64,000 bases of DNA from Companilactobacillus furfuricola. GTDB lineage: Bacteria; Bacillota; Bacilli; Lactobacillales; Lactobacillaceae. The position numbers and the translations under genes were made by a program. The notes beneath the pieces are model-generated. The model was given only the letters and a program-made list of their open reading frames with translations, made no database searches and was not told where the DNA came from. Positions 52,902 to 61,034 of this stretch are shown here, piece after piece. Numbering within the stretch: the first letter of the stretch is position 1; every line of letters starts with the position of its first letter. The DNA lies in assembly GCF_003946325.1 (NCBI RefSeq), contig NZ_RHNT01000002.1:85851-149850 (forward strand). The letters run 5' to 3'.

Positions 52902-53753
52902 TTGAGCGAGTTACATCCAATTACTGTTAGTTCATGGACCTTAGGAGATAAATGTAGTTTTGAAGATCGTTGCAAGTATGCTAGTGAGGCTGGTTATGAC
53001 GGGATCGGCTTACGAGCTGAAAATTATGTAGATGCTTTAAACGAGGGCTTAAGTGACCAAGATCTTTTAGATATTTTGGATAAATACAATATTAAATGTA
53101 CCGAGGTGGAATACATTGTTCAGTGGTGTGAAGAACCTCGGTCTTACGAACAAAAATATAAAGAACAAATGTGTTTCCACATGTGTGATCTCTTTGGTGT
53201 GCAACACATTAATACGGGCTTAATGGAAAATTATTCAATCGATTATATCTCTAAGAAATTGCAAGAATTAGCAATCCGCGCCGGTGATTTGATCATCGCA
53301 TTAGAGCCAATGCCATACAGCGGATTAACGAATTTTGATAAAACTTGGGAAATTATGAAAAAAGCTGATTGCGACAATGTCTATATGTTGTTAGATATGT
53401 GGCACTGGGTCAGATCAGGCCAGCCTTATGATCTGTTAACGAAAGAACAAGCTAAAAGGGTCATCTCGATCCAGTTGGATGACACATATTCACGCCCATA
53501 CGCAAAGTCGATCTTGCGGGATGAGTCCATGCATGATCGATTAGCACCAGGAGTAGGAGACCTGGATACTGCGAAATTTGTCCAAATGATCAAGGATGCT
53601 GGTGTTGATCCCAAAGTCATTGGGGTTGAAGTCATTTCCGATAAATATATGGCTAAAGGACTAAAGTTCGTTGCTGATTATATTTATAGGCAAACGGTTG
53701 AAGTGTTGAAACAGGCTTGGCCTGGGATTTTAAGAAATTCAGTTACAGCTTAA
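52902..53753 (+). CDS. Sugar-isomerase-like TIM barrel (xylose isomerase/AP endonuclease 2 superfamily)
   Basis: The 283-residue protein has the superfamily pattern: GYDGIGLRAE near the start, LEPMPYSGL, MLLDMWHWVRSGQ with metal-ligand Asp/His, and IGVEVISDKY at the end. In clusters with a shikimate dehydrogenase, such proteins act as 3-dehydroshikimate dehydratases or as isomerases/epimerases. Translation begins at TTG 52902, 7 bases after ATGGAGGAAC. First gene of the LysR-linked cluster. Confidence 0.75.
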   Translation: MSELHPITVSSWTLGDKCSFEDRCKYASEAGYDGIGLRAENYVDALNEGLSDQDLLDILDKYNIKCTEVEYIVQWCEEPRSYEQKYKEQMCFHMCDLFGVQHINTGLMENYSIDYISKKLQELAIRAGDLIIALEPMPYSGLTNFDKTWEIMKKADCDNVYMLLDMWHWVRSGQPYDLLTKEQAKRVISIQLDDTYSRPYAKSILRDESMHDRLAPGVGDLDTAKFVQMIKDAGVDPKVIGVEVISDKYMAKGLKFVADYIYRQTVEVLKQAWPGILRNSVTA

Positions 53754-53778
53754 CTTAAAAAAGGAGGAGGAAGTAATA

Positions 53779-54612
53779 ATGAGTGATTCGTGGTTAGGAT
53801 TAAAAAATAAGGTAGTCGTTATCACTGGTGCTGTTGGAGGCATGGGTACAAAATTTTCAAAAGATTTTGCTGAACAAGGCGCCAAAGTTGTATTAGTTGA
53901 TTTATTGAAAGATAAGACAGAAGCTCTGGCAAAGAAATTGACAGATGAATATGGCGTTGAAACGTTGGCATTGCAATGCAATACCACAAATGAAAAAGAA
54001 GTTGATCAAGCAGTTAAAACAGTCGTTGATAAATTCGGTCAAGTTGATGTTTTAGTAAATACAGCAGCTATTCTCAGATTTTCGCCTTTGGAAGATCTAA
54101 GATTGGATGAATGGAAACAAGCATTGGATGTTAATATAACCGGCTATTTCTTAATGTCGCAAAGATTCGGTAAAATTATGATCAAACAAAATCATGGTAC
54201 TTTGATCCACATTTCGACCGCTGCATCACTTTCTCCAGAAACATACAGTGGTGCATACAGTACGACTAAAGCTGCGGTAAATATGATGTCGAAACAGATG
54301 GCAGCTGAATGGGGTCAATTTGGTATTCGCAGCAACACGGTCTTACCTTGTTTAGTCAAGACACCATTGTCAGAAAACTTCTACAGTGATCCTAAAGTAG
54401 AAGATGGACGTAAACGTTTAGTTGCCAGCAAACGGATCGGTAACTTGACGGATATTTCTAATACTGTCCTGTTTTTAGCTAGTGACCGTTCTGATTACAC
54501 AAATGGAAGTGAGATCCCTGTTGATGGTGGGATCCACATGATGATTTCAGATATGATCCCTAAGCCAGGTGGTCGTCGTCAATATGCAATTGACCATCAT
54601 GATCCAAAATAA
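53779..54612 (+). CDS. Classical short-chain dehydrogenase/reductase
   Basis: The 277-residue SDR has the cofactor motif TGAVGGMG (about 15-22), the active-site stretch with Ser in HISTAASLS and YxxxK in YSTTKAA, and the C-terminal NGSEIPVDGG. AAAGGAGGAGGAAG is its ribosome binding site, 25 bp after the TIM-barrel gene. In this setting it may oxidise a hydroaromatic ring alcohol such as quinate, but that is an inference from neighbours. Confidence 0.82.
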   Translation: MSDSWLGLKNKVVVITGAVGGMGTKFSKDFAEQGAKVVLVDLLKDKTEALAKKLTDEYGVETLALQCNTTNEKEVDQAVKTVVDKFGQVDVLVNTAAILRFSPLEDLRLDEWKQALDVNITGYFLMSQRFGKIMIKQNHGTLIHISTAASLSPETYSGAYSTTKAAVNMMSKQMAAEWGQFGIRSNTVLPCLVKTPLSENFYSDPKVEDGRKRLVASKRIGNLTDISNTVLFLASDRSDYTNGSEIPVDGGIHMMISDMIPKPGGRRQYAIDHHDPK

Positions 54613-54635
54613 ATATTTGATTAGATAAATTTTTA

Positions 54636-54668
54636 CAAGAGTCGTGGATATTTCCGCGGTTCTTTTTT
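54636..54668 (+). terminator. Small terminator-like hairpin inside the cluster
   Basis: AAGAGTCGTGGATA pairs imperfectly with TTTCCGCGGTTCTT, followed by TTTT, 20 bp before the AroE-like gene. It might lower distal expression. Confidence 0.5.
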
Positions 54669-54688
54669 ACTCGATGGAGGAATTGACC

Positions 54689-55573
54689 ATGGAAAAACGT
54701 ATTTCAGGAACAACAGGACTATTTACATTATTAGGTTCACCAGTAGGACACTCAGGCTCACCAGCAATGTTCAACTTTAGCTTTCAAAAGCAGGGGCTGG
54801 ACTATGCATACTTGGCCTTTGATGTGAAGAAAGAACAAATGCCACAAGCAATCGATGCTTTGCGCTTGTTCAAAGTTAGAGGAAGTAATGTCACGATGCC
54901 TTGTAAGACAGTTGCTGCCGATTTAGTGGATGATTTATCACCAGCCGCAAAAATTGTCGGAGCTATCAATGTAATAGTAAATGATAACGGCAAATTAACC
55001 GGTCATATTACTGATGGCTTGGGATTCGTTAAGAATTTACAAGAAAAAGGTGTCGATATTAAAGGAAAGAAATTAGTCGTTTTAGGTGCCGGTGGTGCTG
55101 CCACGGCCATTCAAGTCCAAAGTGCCCTTGATGGAGCTTCCGCTATTTCTATTTTTAATAAAAAGGACGCTTTTTTTGAGAATGCTCAGGCAACTAAGAA
55201 GAAGATCAATGATTCCGTTACTGCGGTTGAATTACATGTTTATGATCTTGATGATCAAGAGAAGTTGAAAGCAGAAATTGCCAGTGCCGATATTTTAGTC
55301 AACACAACAATTGTTGGTATGAAACCGTTGGATGGACAAAGCTTGGTTGATAAAAGTTTTTTGCGGAAAGACTTAGTTGTCGCTGACACGGTTTACAATC
55401 CTTTGAAGACGCAATTGATTCTGGATGCTGAGAGTCTGGGTTGTACGGTTGCTCCTGGTAAAGGGATGTTGTTGTGGCAAGGGGCTGCAGCTTATAAATT
55501 GTTTACTGGGAAAGATATGCCGGTTGATGAATATCGGAAGTTTGAAGAAGAACAGAAAGCTGTTAATGCATGA
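54689..55573 (+). CDS. Shikimate/quinate dehydrogenase (AroE family)
   Basis: The 294-residue protein opens LFTLLGSPVGHSGSPAMFN, has the catalytic lysine region NVTMPCKTV (normally NVTxPxK), ITDGLGFVKNL and the NADP loop VVLGAGGAATAIQ (about 130-142). It interconverts 3-dehydroshikimate and shikimate, or quinate. The start at 54689 has GGAGG upstream. Being in a LysR-controlled cluster away from aro biosynthesis genes suggests catabolic use. Confidence 0.88.
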   Translation: MEKRISGTTGLFTLLGSPVGHSGSPAMFNFSFQKQGLDYAYLAFDVKKEQMPQAIDALRLFKVRGSNVTMPCKTVAADLVDDLSPAAKIVGAINVIVNDNGKLTGHITDGLGFVKNLQEKGVDIKGKKLVVLGAGGAATAIQVQSALDGASAISIFNKKDAFFENAQATKKKINDSVTAVELHVYDLDDQEKLKAEIASADILVNTTIVGMKPLDGQSLVDKSFLRKDLVVADTVYNPLKTQLILDAESLGCTVAPGKGMLLWQGAAAYKLFTGKDMPVDEYRKFEEEQKAVNA

Positions 55574-55586
55574 TTGGAATTAAAAA

Positions 55587-55636
55587 TCCCATTGGCTTTG
55601 CCAAGTTTTTTGCTTGGTGGCTAATGGGAGTTTTTT
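55587..55636 (+). terminator. Terminator after the AroE-like gene
   Basis: CCCATTGGC and GCCAAG pair with CTTGGTGGC and AATGGG around a T-rich loop, followed by six T. Confidence 0.85.
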
Positions 55637-55671
55637 GATTTCTGAATTTTGTTAGTTTTTGTCAGATGTTT

Positions 55672-55765
55672 GAGTTTTATACCAAATCATTTTAGTTGGA
55701 TGCCAAACGTTTATTGTTTTGTACCAAACCACTTTAGTTTGGATGCCAAACGTTGCCCGTTTTAT
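55672..55765 (+). repeat. Two tandem imperfect units with GCCAAACGTT
   Basis: GTTTTATACCAAATCATTTT then AGTTGGATGCCAAACGTT (55672-55711) is repeated as GTTTTGTACCAAACCACTTT then AGTTTGGATGCCAAACGTT (about 55715-55754). Each unit contains a CCAAAC/GTTTGG dyad. Confidence 0.6.
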
Positions 55766-55768
55766 AGT

Positions 55769-56085
55769 GGAAACGAGCTCCGGCGCACAGCGGCCTCCGG
55801 TTTAGAAACTGTCAGCAGGCACTAATTTTTAGATTTGAAAAGTGGTACCCAGTTTATTTGATTAAACTTGCTGCAATTGGGATAGTGTTTTTTTATCTTT
55901 ATCCTCAAGGATGTTGAAACGAGCTCCGCGAGGTAGCGGCCTCCGGTTAACACAGGTGGTCGCGGCACTGCTTCGCAGCACCTTGTGCGACCACCCGCGT
56001 TAATCCTCAGCAGCTGACCAACCTCGCTGCGCTCTCTGTGTTGAAATCCTCAGCAGCTGACCGTGCGCCTCCGCTCTCTTTGTTT
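55769..56085. repeat. Repeat family 2, nested copies
   Basis: A left arm (GAAACGAGCTCCGGCGCACA, from 55770) and a right arm ending CCGTGCGCCTCCGCTCTC (to about 56078) pair through GGCGCAC/GTGCGCC. A second complete unit (about 55914-56042) sits between them with its own GCGAGGT/ACCTCGC pair and an inner GGTGGTCGC/GCGACCACC hairpin. This looks like one copy inserted into another. Confidence 0.6.
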
Positions 56086-56834
56086 TAGAAGTACTCCAGC
56101 AAGTCTTCTTCTTTCAACTTAGCTTTTTCCTCTGTGTTCAGGTCTAAGATGATTTTTCCTTTTTTAAGTACGATGAGGCGGTTGCCGTATTTTACGGCTT
56201 CGGTTAGGTTGTGGGTAACCATCATGCAGGTTAGTTTCTTTTCTTTGATAGTCCGGTCGGTTGCTGCCATTAGGTCGGAACTGGTTTGTGGATCTAGGGC
56301 GGCGGTGTGTTCGTCTAATAGTAGTAATTCGGGCTTTTGGATGATGGCCATTAAGAAGCTTAGTGTTTGTCTTTGACCACCGGATAATTTTTCAGTGAAG
56401 GTGTTTAGTCGGTTGTCTAGTGTGGGCATTGTGCTGATGAATTCTTTGAATTTTGGCAGATTTTCCTTGAGCCTTCTGGATCGTAATCTTCTGGGTAAAC
56501 CGCGTCTTTGTGCTAGTAGTAGGTTTTCCGCTACGGTCATTCGGGGCGAGGTGCCAAGTTTTGGATCTTGGTAGACCCGGCTAATGAACTGAGCTCTTTT
56601 GGCCAAATTCTCGGTTGTGATGTCTTTGTTATTTAACAGGATTTTGCCGTTAGTTACACGGTTGGCACCAGTGATCGCATCTAGTAGTGTTGATTTTCCA
56701 GCACCGTTAGTTCCTAAGACAACAATGAAGTCTTGGGGATAAATTTTTAAATTTATGCCGTCTAAGATGTTTAGATTGGTGTTGTCGTTGTAAATTGTTT
56801 TTTCGACATTATCTAATTCCATGATTGGTTTCAT
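56085..56834 (-). CDS. ABC transporter ATPase of a TrpXYZ-like importer
   Basis: This 249-residue ATPase has Walker A GTNGAGKST (about 42), signature LSGGQRQ and Walker B LLLLDEHTAALD. It follows the permease gene with a 4 bp overlap. It is the last of three genes, all behind one attenuator. The set (substrate-binding, permease, ATPase) matches the ABC_sub_bind (PF04392) type seen as TrpXYZ in streptococci. Confidence 0.85.
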   Translation of the reverse strand: MKPIMELDNVEKTIYNDNTNLNILDGINLKIYPQDFIVVLGTNGAGKSTLLDAITGANRVTNGKILLNNKDITTENLAKRAQFISRVYQDPKLGTSPRMTVAENLLLAQRRGLPRRLRSRRLKENLPKFKEFISTMPTLDNRLNTFTEKLSGGQRQTLSFLMAIIQKPELLLLDEHTAALDPQTSSDLMAATDRTIKEKKLTCMMVTHNLTEAVKYGNRLIVLKKGKIILDLNTEEKAKLKEEDLLEYF

Positions 56835-57721
56835 TTAGTTTTTACCCCATTTCTAAAGACTTTGAAAAATTCGGCTCGGATGCTTGGTAGGGCTAAGCAG
56901 AGGGCTAAGATGATAGCTGAGATCAGCTTCAAGTCGTTGGTGTTGAAACCTAGTTGGAGCACGATCATTAAGATCAAGCGGTAGACGATACTACCGATAA
57001 TTACGGTGATCAGCCTGATCGATAATGGAACGTCAGGATAGATAACTTCACCGATGATAATGGCGGAAAGTCCAATAACAATAGATCCGATACCCATGTT
57101 GACGTCAGCGAAACCGTTTTGTTGAGCAATCAAGCCACCAGTTAGAGCAACGATCCCATTGGAAACCATTAGTCCGATGAATTTCATGACTGTAGTGTTG
57201 ATACCCATCGATGCAGCCATAGTCTCGTTGTCACCAGTCGCAATAACCGCCTGCCCTTTTTCGGTATTTAAGAAGACGGTCAATAAGAATGTGATGATAG
57301 TTAAGATGATGATACCTAAAAAGATGCCATTGAAGTTAGTTGGCAATTTGTCTAAGCCAAATTGATTGAAAACATTGTCAGGCTTAGTTAAAGACATGTT
57401 GGCTTTGCCTAAGATCCGCAAGTTGACGGAATATAGGGCTGTCATCGTCAAGATCCCAGCAAGTAGGATCGGGATGTTCATCTTGGCATACATGAAGGCG
57501 GTCGCAAATCCTGCCAAGCAGCCAAAGACGAAAGCTACTAACATGGCCAGTTCAGGATTCATGCCACCTTGGATCAACATGACAGTTGTGACAGCACCGA
57601 GTGGGAAACTTCCTTCAACAGTCATATCAGGGAAGTCTAAAATTCTAAAGGTGATGAAAAGTCCGATGGCCATTACTGCCCAGATCAGACCTTGGCTAAT
57701 TGTCGATACGATCAGATTCAT
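56831..57721 (-). CDS. ABC transporter permease of the TrpXYZ-like importer
   Basis: A 296-residue membrane protein with about eight helices, of the branched-chain amino acid permease superfamily (BPD_transp_2). FRILDFPDMTVEGSFPLGA near residue 25 is typical for the members that pair with ABC_sub_bind proteins. It overlaps both neighbours by 4 bp, so expression is coupled. Confidence 0.85.
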   Translation of the reverse strand: MNLIVSTISQGLIWAVMAIGLFITFRILDFPDMTVEGSFPLGAVTTVMLIQGGMNPELAMLVAFVFGCLAGFATAFMYAKMNIPILLAGILTMTALYSVNLRILGKANMSLTKPDNVFNQFGLDKLPTNFNGIFLGIIILTIITFLLTVFLNTEKGQAVIATGDNETMAASMGINTTVMKFIGLMVSNGIVALTGGLIAQQNGFADVNMGIGSIVIGLSAIIIGEVIYPDVPLSIRLITVIIGSIVYRLILMIVLQLGFNTNDLKLISAIILALCLALPSIRAEFFKVFRNGVKTK

Positions 57722-58725
57722 TTGATGATCCTTCCTTCCTTTTGCGCTCTTTGAACTAGTGAATCAGGGAATGTGATATTAAGCTTTTCTGCCATTTTTT
57801 GATTGATGATCAAGTGTCCTTTTTTGATGAAGGTCACTGGCATGTCAGCTGGTTTCTTATGGTGTTTTAAAATAGCGACTACATCTTCACCGGCTTTTTG
57901 CCCGAGTTCATATTGGGATAAACCTAATGTTGCTAGTCCGCCATCTTTTACCATTGTGTCTGCTGCAGGGAAGACGGGTACGTTTCTTTTGGCGGCAACG
58001 CTTGAGAGTAACTTCATTCCCGATGCGATCGTGTTGTCAGTTGGAACGAAGATGGCATCTACATTTTGTGACAAGTTGGTGGAAACTTGTTCAAGATCGT
58101 TGATGTTACTAATACTTACTAAGTCGACATCGATGCCTTGAGCTTTTGCCAGTTTCTTCATTTTCTTAGATTCAGTCGTAGCAGACATATCAGAAGAGGT
58201 ATAAATGATGCCCAGGCGCTTAATATTAGGCATGATCTCTTTCATCAATTTCAACTGATCGCCGAGAGGGGCTTGATCAGAAACGCCGGTGATATTGCCA
58301 CCTGGATGAGTGTTAGAAGGGACGATCCCGAATCCCTTAGGATCGGTAACGGCACCCATGACGATCGGAATAGTTGAAGTCGCGTTCTTCAATGACTGGA
58401 CTGAAGGCGTGGCGATACCAACGGCTACGTCAACATTATCTTCAACGAATTGTTTACTGATCGTCCGTAAGTTACTTTGATCACCTTGAGCATTTTGAAA
58501 AATGATCTGAATGTTCTTGCCATTTTTGTAGCCATTCTTTTCCAAAGTGTCGTCTAGACCTTTGTTGATCTGGTCTAAAGCGGGGTGTGAAAGTAGTTGC
58601 AAGACCCCAACTTTGGGGATCTTGTTGTGTGCCGCTTGTTGTTGATGGCCAACGTAAAAGAAGGCAAAGATCAAAAATGCGAATAAAAATATTAAAGTTC
58701 CATATAATCTTTTAACGTGTTTCAT
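57718..58725 (-). CDS. ABC transporter substrate-binding protein (PF04392, TrpX-like)
   Basis: This 335-residue protein has one N-terminal membrane helix (about 7-26) with no lipobox cysteine, then a two-lobed domain (VGVLQLLSHPALDQINKGL, IPIVMGAVTDPKGFGIV, AIFVPTDNTIAS). These proteins bind amino acids, with tryptophan or tyrosine proposed in several species. The Trp codon in the leader peptide upstream supports tryptophan. AGGGGGAAATT precedes the ATG at 58725, directly behind the attenuator. Confidence 0.85.
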   Translation of the reverse strand: MKHVKRLYGTLIFLFAFLIFAFFYVGHQQQAAHNKIPKVGVLQLLSHPALDQINKGLDDTLEKNGYKNGKNIQIIFQNAQGDQSNLRTISKQFVEDNVDVAVGIATPSVQSLKNATSTIPIVMGAVTDPKGFGIVPSNTHPGGNITGVSDQAPLGDQLKLMKEIMPNIKRLGIIYTSSDMSATTESKKMKKLAKAQGIDVDLVSISNINDLEQVSTNLSQNVDAIFVPTDNTIASGMKLLSSVAAKRNVPVFPAADTMVKDGGLATLGLSQYELGQKAGEDVVAILKHHKKPADMPVTFIKKGHLIINQKMAEKLNITFPDSLVQRAQKEGRIIK

Positions 58726-58743
58726 AATTTCCCCCTATAAGCA

Positions 58744-58773
58744 AAAAGGCAGTCCTTGCATAAGGGCTGCCTT
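58744..58773 (-). terminator. Attenuator terminator of the TrpXYZ-like operon
   Basis: On the minus strand AAAGGCAG and CTTATGCAAG-type arms close with CTGCCTTT and a five-T tract, 18 bp before the start codon. Its place inside the leader shows it acts as a regulated stop. Confidence 0.85.
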
Positions 58774-58781
58774 TAGATGAC

Positions 58782-58892
58782 AAAACCCACATGTATCCAT
58801 CGATCCATGCGGGCTTTTTAATTAACGTATATTTACATCACTTAATAAGCCGACACGGATATGATCCTATTTCAGGTCATATCCATATCGGA
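58782..58892 (-). promoter_or_regulatory. Leader hairpins between the Trp leader peptide and the terminator
   Basis: On the minus strand, one hairpin is formed by CCGATATGGATATGA and TCATATCCGTGTCGG (58851-58892), and a second by AAGCCCGCATG and CATGTGGGTTT (58782-58818). AGCCGATA at the end of the peptide ORF can also pair with TGTCGGCT, giving an alternative fold. There is no T-box motif. Confidence 0.6.
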
Positions 58893-58902
58893 TCAACCTG
58901 AA

Positions 58903-58953
58903 TTATCGGCTTTGCCAACCATTTAAAATGTTAAGAGAAGTTTGCTTGTTCAT
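58903..58953 (-). CDS. Trp-codon leader peptide (16 residues)
   Basis: AGGAGA lies seven bases before ATG 58953. The 16-residue peptide ends LNGWQSR, with one Trp codon four codons before the stop, overlapping the first leader hairpin. A stall there, when Trp-tRNA is scarce, could favour an antiterminator fold. Confidence 0.6.
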   Translation of the reverse strand: MNKQTSLNILNGWQSR

Positions 58954-58984
58954 AATGAAATCTCCTAAAGTAGTTGATAAAAAA

Positions 58985-59013
58985 ATGGTATTTCAAAAAT
59001 GGCTAATTGTCAA
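58985..59013 (-). promoter_or_regulatory. Promoter of the TrpXYZ-like operon
   Basis: On the minus strand TTGACA (59013-59008) and TACCAT (58990-58985) are separated by 17 bp, about 30 bp before the leader peptide. Confidence 0.6.
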
Positions 59014-59095
59014 CTTATATTTCATCATATGAGTGATTAAACAATCGTAATTATTAACAGGGTGATAATATAGAATCATCCGAGAGGTAATTAGT

Positions 59096-60184
59096 ATGAA
59101 AATAATAAAAAAACGCTGGGTTCAGATTTGCTTGGCTATTGGCTTAGTTTTGCTGGCGACGGTGGCAACTTATTTTGATTCAGGATTGTATCAAAAACCG
59201 ATCGTCTCGATCGATCGAGTGGCCCAGCAAAGTAAGACTAAGGGTACGGATCAGTATAAGAATACCGACTATCAAGTTGTTCAAAAGATTTATGGGCATT
59301 TTACCAACACAGCAAAAAAAGGTGACAAAGTAACTATAACTAATAGTTATGCTCAATCACAATTGCTGGATGAGCGCTACAAACCGCATCAACAGATCCT
59401 TGTCAGTAAAACTTCTCCGAAAGTTTATACCATCCAAAGTACTAAACGGGATGCTGTTTTAGTTTTCTCCATTGGACTAGTGATCATCTTGCTCTTTTGC
59501 ATGAAATTTACTCGAGGTAGACTGTTGTCTTCAGTTTTGATCAATTTGGTGATCTTCTTTGGCTTTGTCCAAGCTTTGATCAAGCTGCGGACTGGCGATT
59601 TAGTATTGTTGACGGTCATTACTGCCATTTTGATTTCAGTAGTTGCTTTGATCGTTATTTTGGGACCAACGAAGGATGCTCTGATGGCTTTCTTGAGTGC
59701 ATTTTTGGCTACTAGTATAGCTTTACTTTTTAGCGTCTGGTTGTTACAACTTTCAGGAGATAGTGGTATCCATTTTGAAATGGTCGACTTTGGTTTACAG
59801 CCTTATTTTGGCGTTTTTATTTCACAAGTTATTTTTAGTGTTTTAGGTGTGATTTTAGATGAAACCATGGATATCTCATCATCACTGATCGAAATGAAAC
59901 AAGAAGTGGCTGACATTTCTAAGAAGACACTGTTCAAATCTGGGATGGCGATCGGTAAAGAGTTAGTTGGTCCCTTGATCAATATCCTCTTATTCATCGT
60001 TGTTGCTGAGAATTTGAATGTAGTCATGTTGTATTTGATGAATGGCAATTCAATCGGATATACCTTGGACATGACTTTGAGTTTAGGTGTGACGCAACTG
60101 TTGATCAGTTCGATCGGAATAGTTTTGACCGTTCCAATTACTAGTTTCATCATTAGTCAAATGGTAAGAAAGAAGGTGTCCTAG
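59096..60184 (+). CDS. YibE/F family membrane protein (first of pair)
   Basis: A 362-residue protein with one N-terminal helix, an external OB-like part (about 35-115) and seven or so further helices. The family stretch DETMDISSSLIEM (about 260-272) is conserved in YibE/F. Function is unknown; it is found in many Gram-positive bacteria as a gene pair. The next gene starts at its final base. Confidence 0.8.
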   Translation: MKIIKKRWVQICLAIGLVLLATVATYFDSGLYQKPIVSIDRVAQQSKTKGTDQYKNTDYQVVQKIYGHFTNTAKKGDKVTITNSYAQSQLLDERYKPHQQILVSKTSPKVYTIQSTKRDAVLVFSIGLVIILLFCMKFTRGRLLSSVLINLVIFFGFVQALIKLRTGDLVLLTVITAILISVVALIVILGPTKDALMAFLSAFLATSIALLFSVWLLQLSGDSGIHFEMVDFGLQPYFGVFISQVIFSVLGVILDETMDISSSLIEMKQEVADISKKTLFKSGMAIGKELVGPLINILLFIVVAENLNVVMLYLMNGNSIGYTLDMTLSLGVTQLLISSIGIVLTVPITSFIISQMVRKKVS

Positions 60185-60948
60185 TGCTATATTTATTGAT
60201 TACTTTTATTGTTTTGCTGTTAATAGTGACTGGTCAAAGAGGCCTGTCTTTGCTGCTAGGATTGGGAATTAATATTTTTGCCATTATTGCATTATTGATT
60301 TTAATTGCTGACGGTTTCAACGTTGTAGTCACTACAGCAATCATTTCCGTTATTATTTTAGTTGTTGCTATTTATATGAACGTGGAAAATTCAGTTACAG
60401 CCAATATTTCCTTTAAAACTTCTTTGGTGATCACGGCACTGATCTTATTAATAACGATCCCGATTTTATATTGGTCAAGTACTCAAGGTATGGGTGTTGA
60501 AGATCAAGAAGAACTAGAAGGATTTTCTTTGTCAGCAGGTGTTTCCTTCCCACAATTGGCGATTGCGACAATTGTTGTTAATAGTTTAGGAGTGATATCT
60601 GAAACTTGTGTGGCAATTACTTCAGGACTGAACGAGATAGTTATGAACAAACCAACGCTCGATCAAAAAACTGTTTTTGCAGATGGATTTTCGGTGGGGA
60701 ATAAAATATTAGCAACGCAAACTAATACTCTACTATTCAATTTCTTCGCAACGACATTCCCGCTATTTTTCCTAATGAACTCGCTACATTATGGCTGGCA
60801 GGAGATCGTCAATGACAAGCTGTTTGGTGCAGAAGTTATTACTTTTGTAGTATGTACGATCGGTGTTATTTTGACAGTGCCAATTACTGCATATCAAGTT
60901 TCACGGATCGATCGTAAGAAAATTATTGCTAGTACTAAAGAACAATAA
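60184..60948 (+). CDS. YibE/F family membrane protein (second of pair)
   Basis: This 254-residue protein has about seven helices. It starts at GTG 60184, overlapping the stop of the first gene by one base, with AAGAAGGTG just upstream. It contains NSLGVISETCVAITSGLNEI, matching the DETMD region of its partner. The two are probably subunits of one membrane complex. Confidence 0.8.
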   Translation: MLYLLITFIVLLLIVTGQRGLSLLLGLGINIFAIIALLILIADGFNVVVTTAIISVIILVVAIYMNVENSVTANISFKTSLVITALILLITIPILYWSSTQGMGVEDQEELEGFSLSAGVSFPQLAIATIVVNSLGVISETCVAITSGLNEIVMNKPTLDQKTVFADGFSVGNKILATQTNTLLFNFFATTFPLFFLMNSLHYGWQEIVNDKLFGAEVITFVVCTIGVILTVPITAYQVSRIDRKKIIASTKEQ

Positions 60949-60992
60949 GTTCATTGAAAAAAATCAAAATAAGTTGAGTTTTTAAGCTATTC

Positions 60993-61027
60993 AAAAAGGC
61001 CGAACCCTTTGAAGATTCGGCCTTTTA
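60993..61027. terminator. Bidirectional terminator between YibE/F and aldo-keto reductase genes
   Basis: AAAAAGGCCGAA pairs with TTCGGCCTTTT across an 11-base loop, with T's on both strands. Confidence 0.9.
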
Positions 61028-61034
61028 ATTTGTA

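Noticed and set aside
58744..58953. T-box riboswitch before the TrpXYZ-like operon
   Set aside because: The T-box core (GGGTGGNACCGCG) is absent, and the leader is too short for stem I; a leader peptide explains it better.
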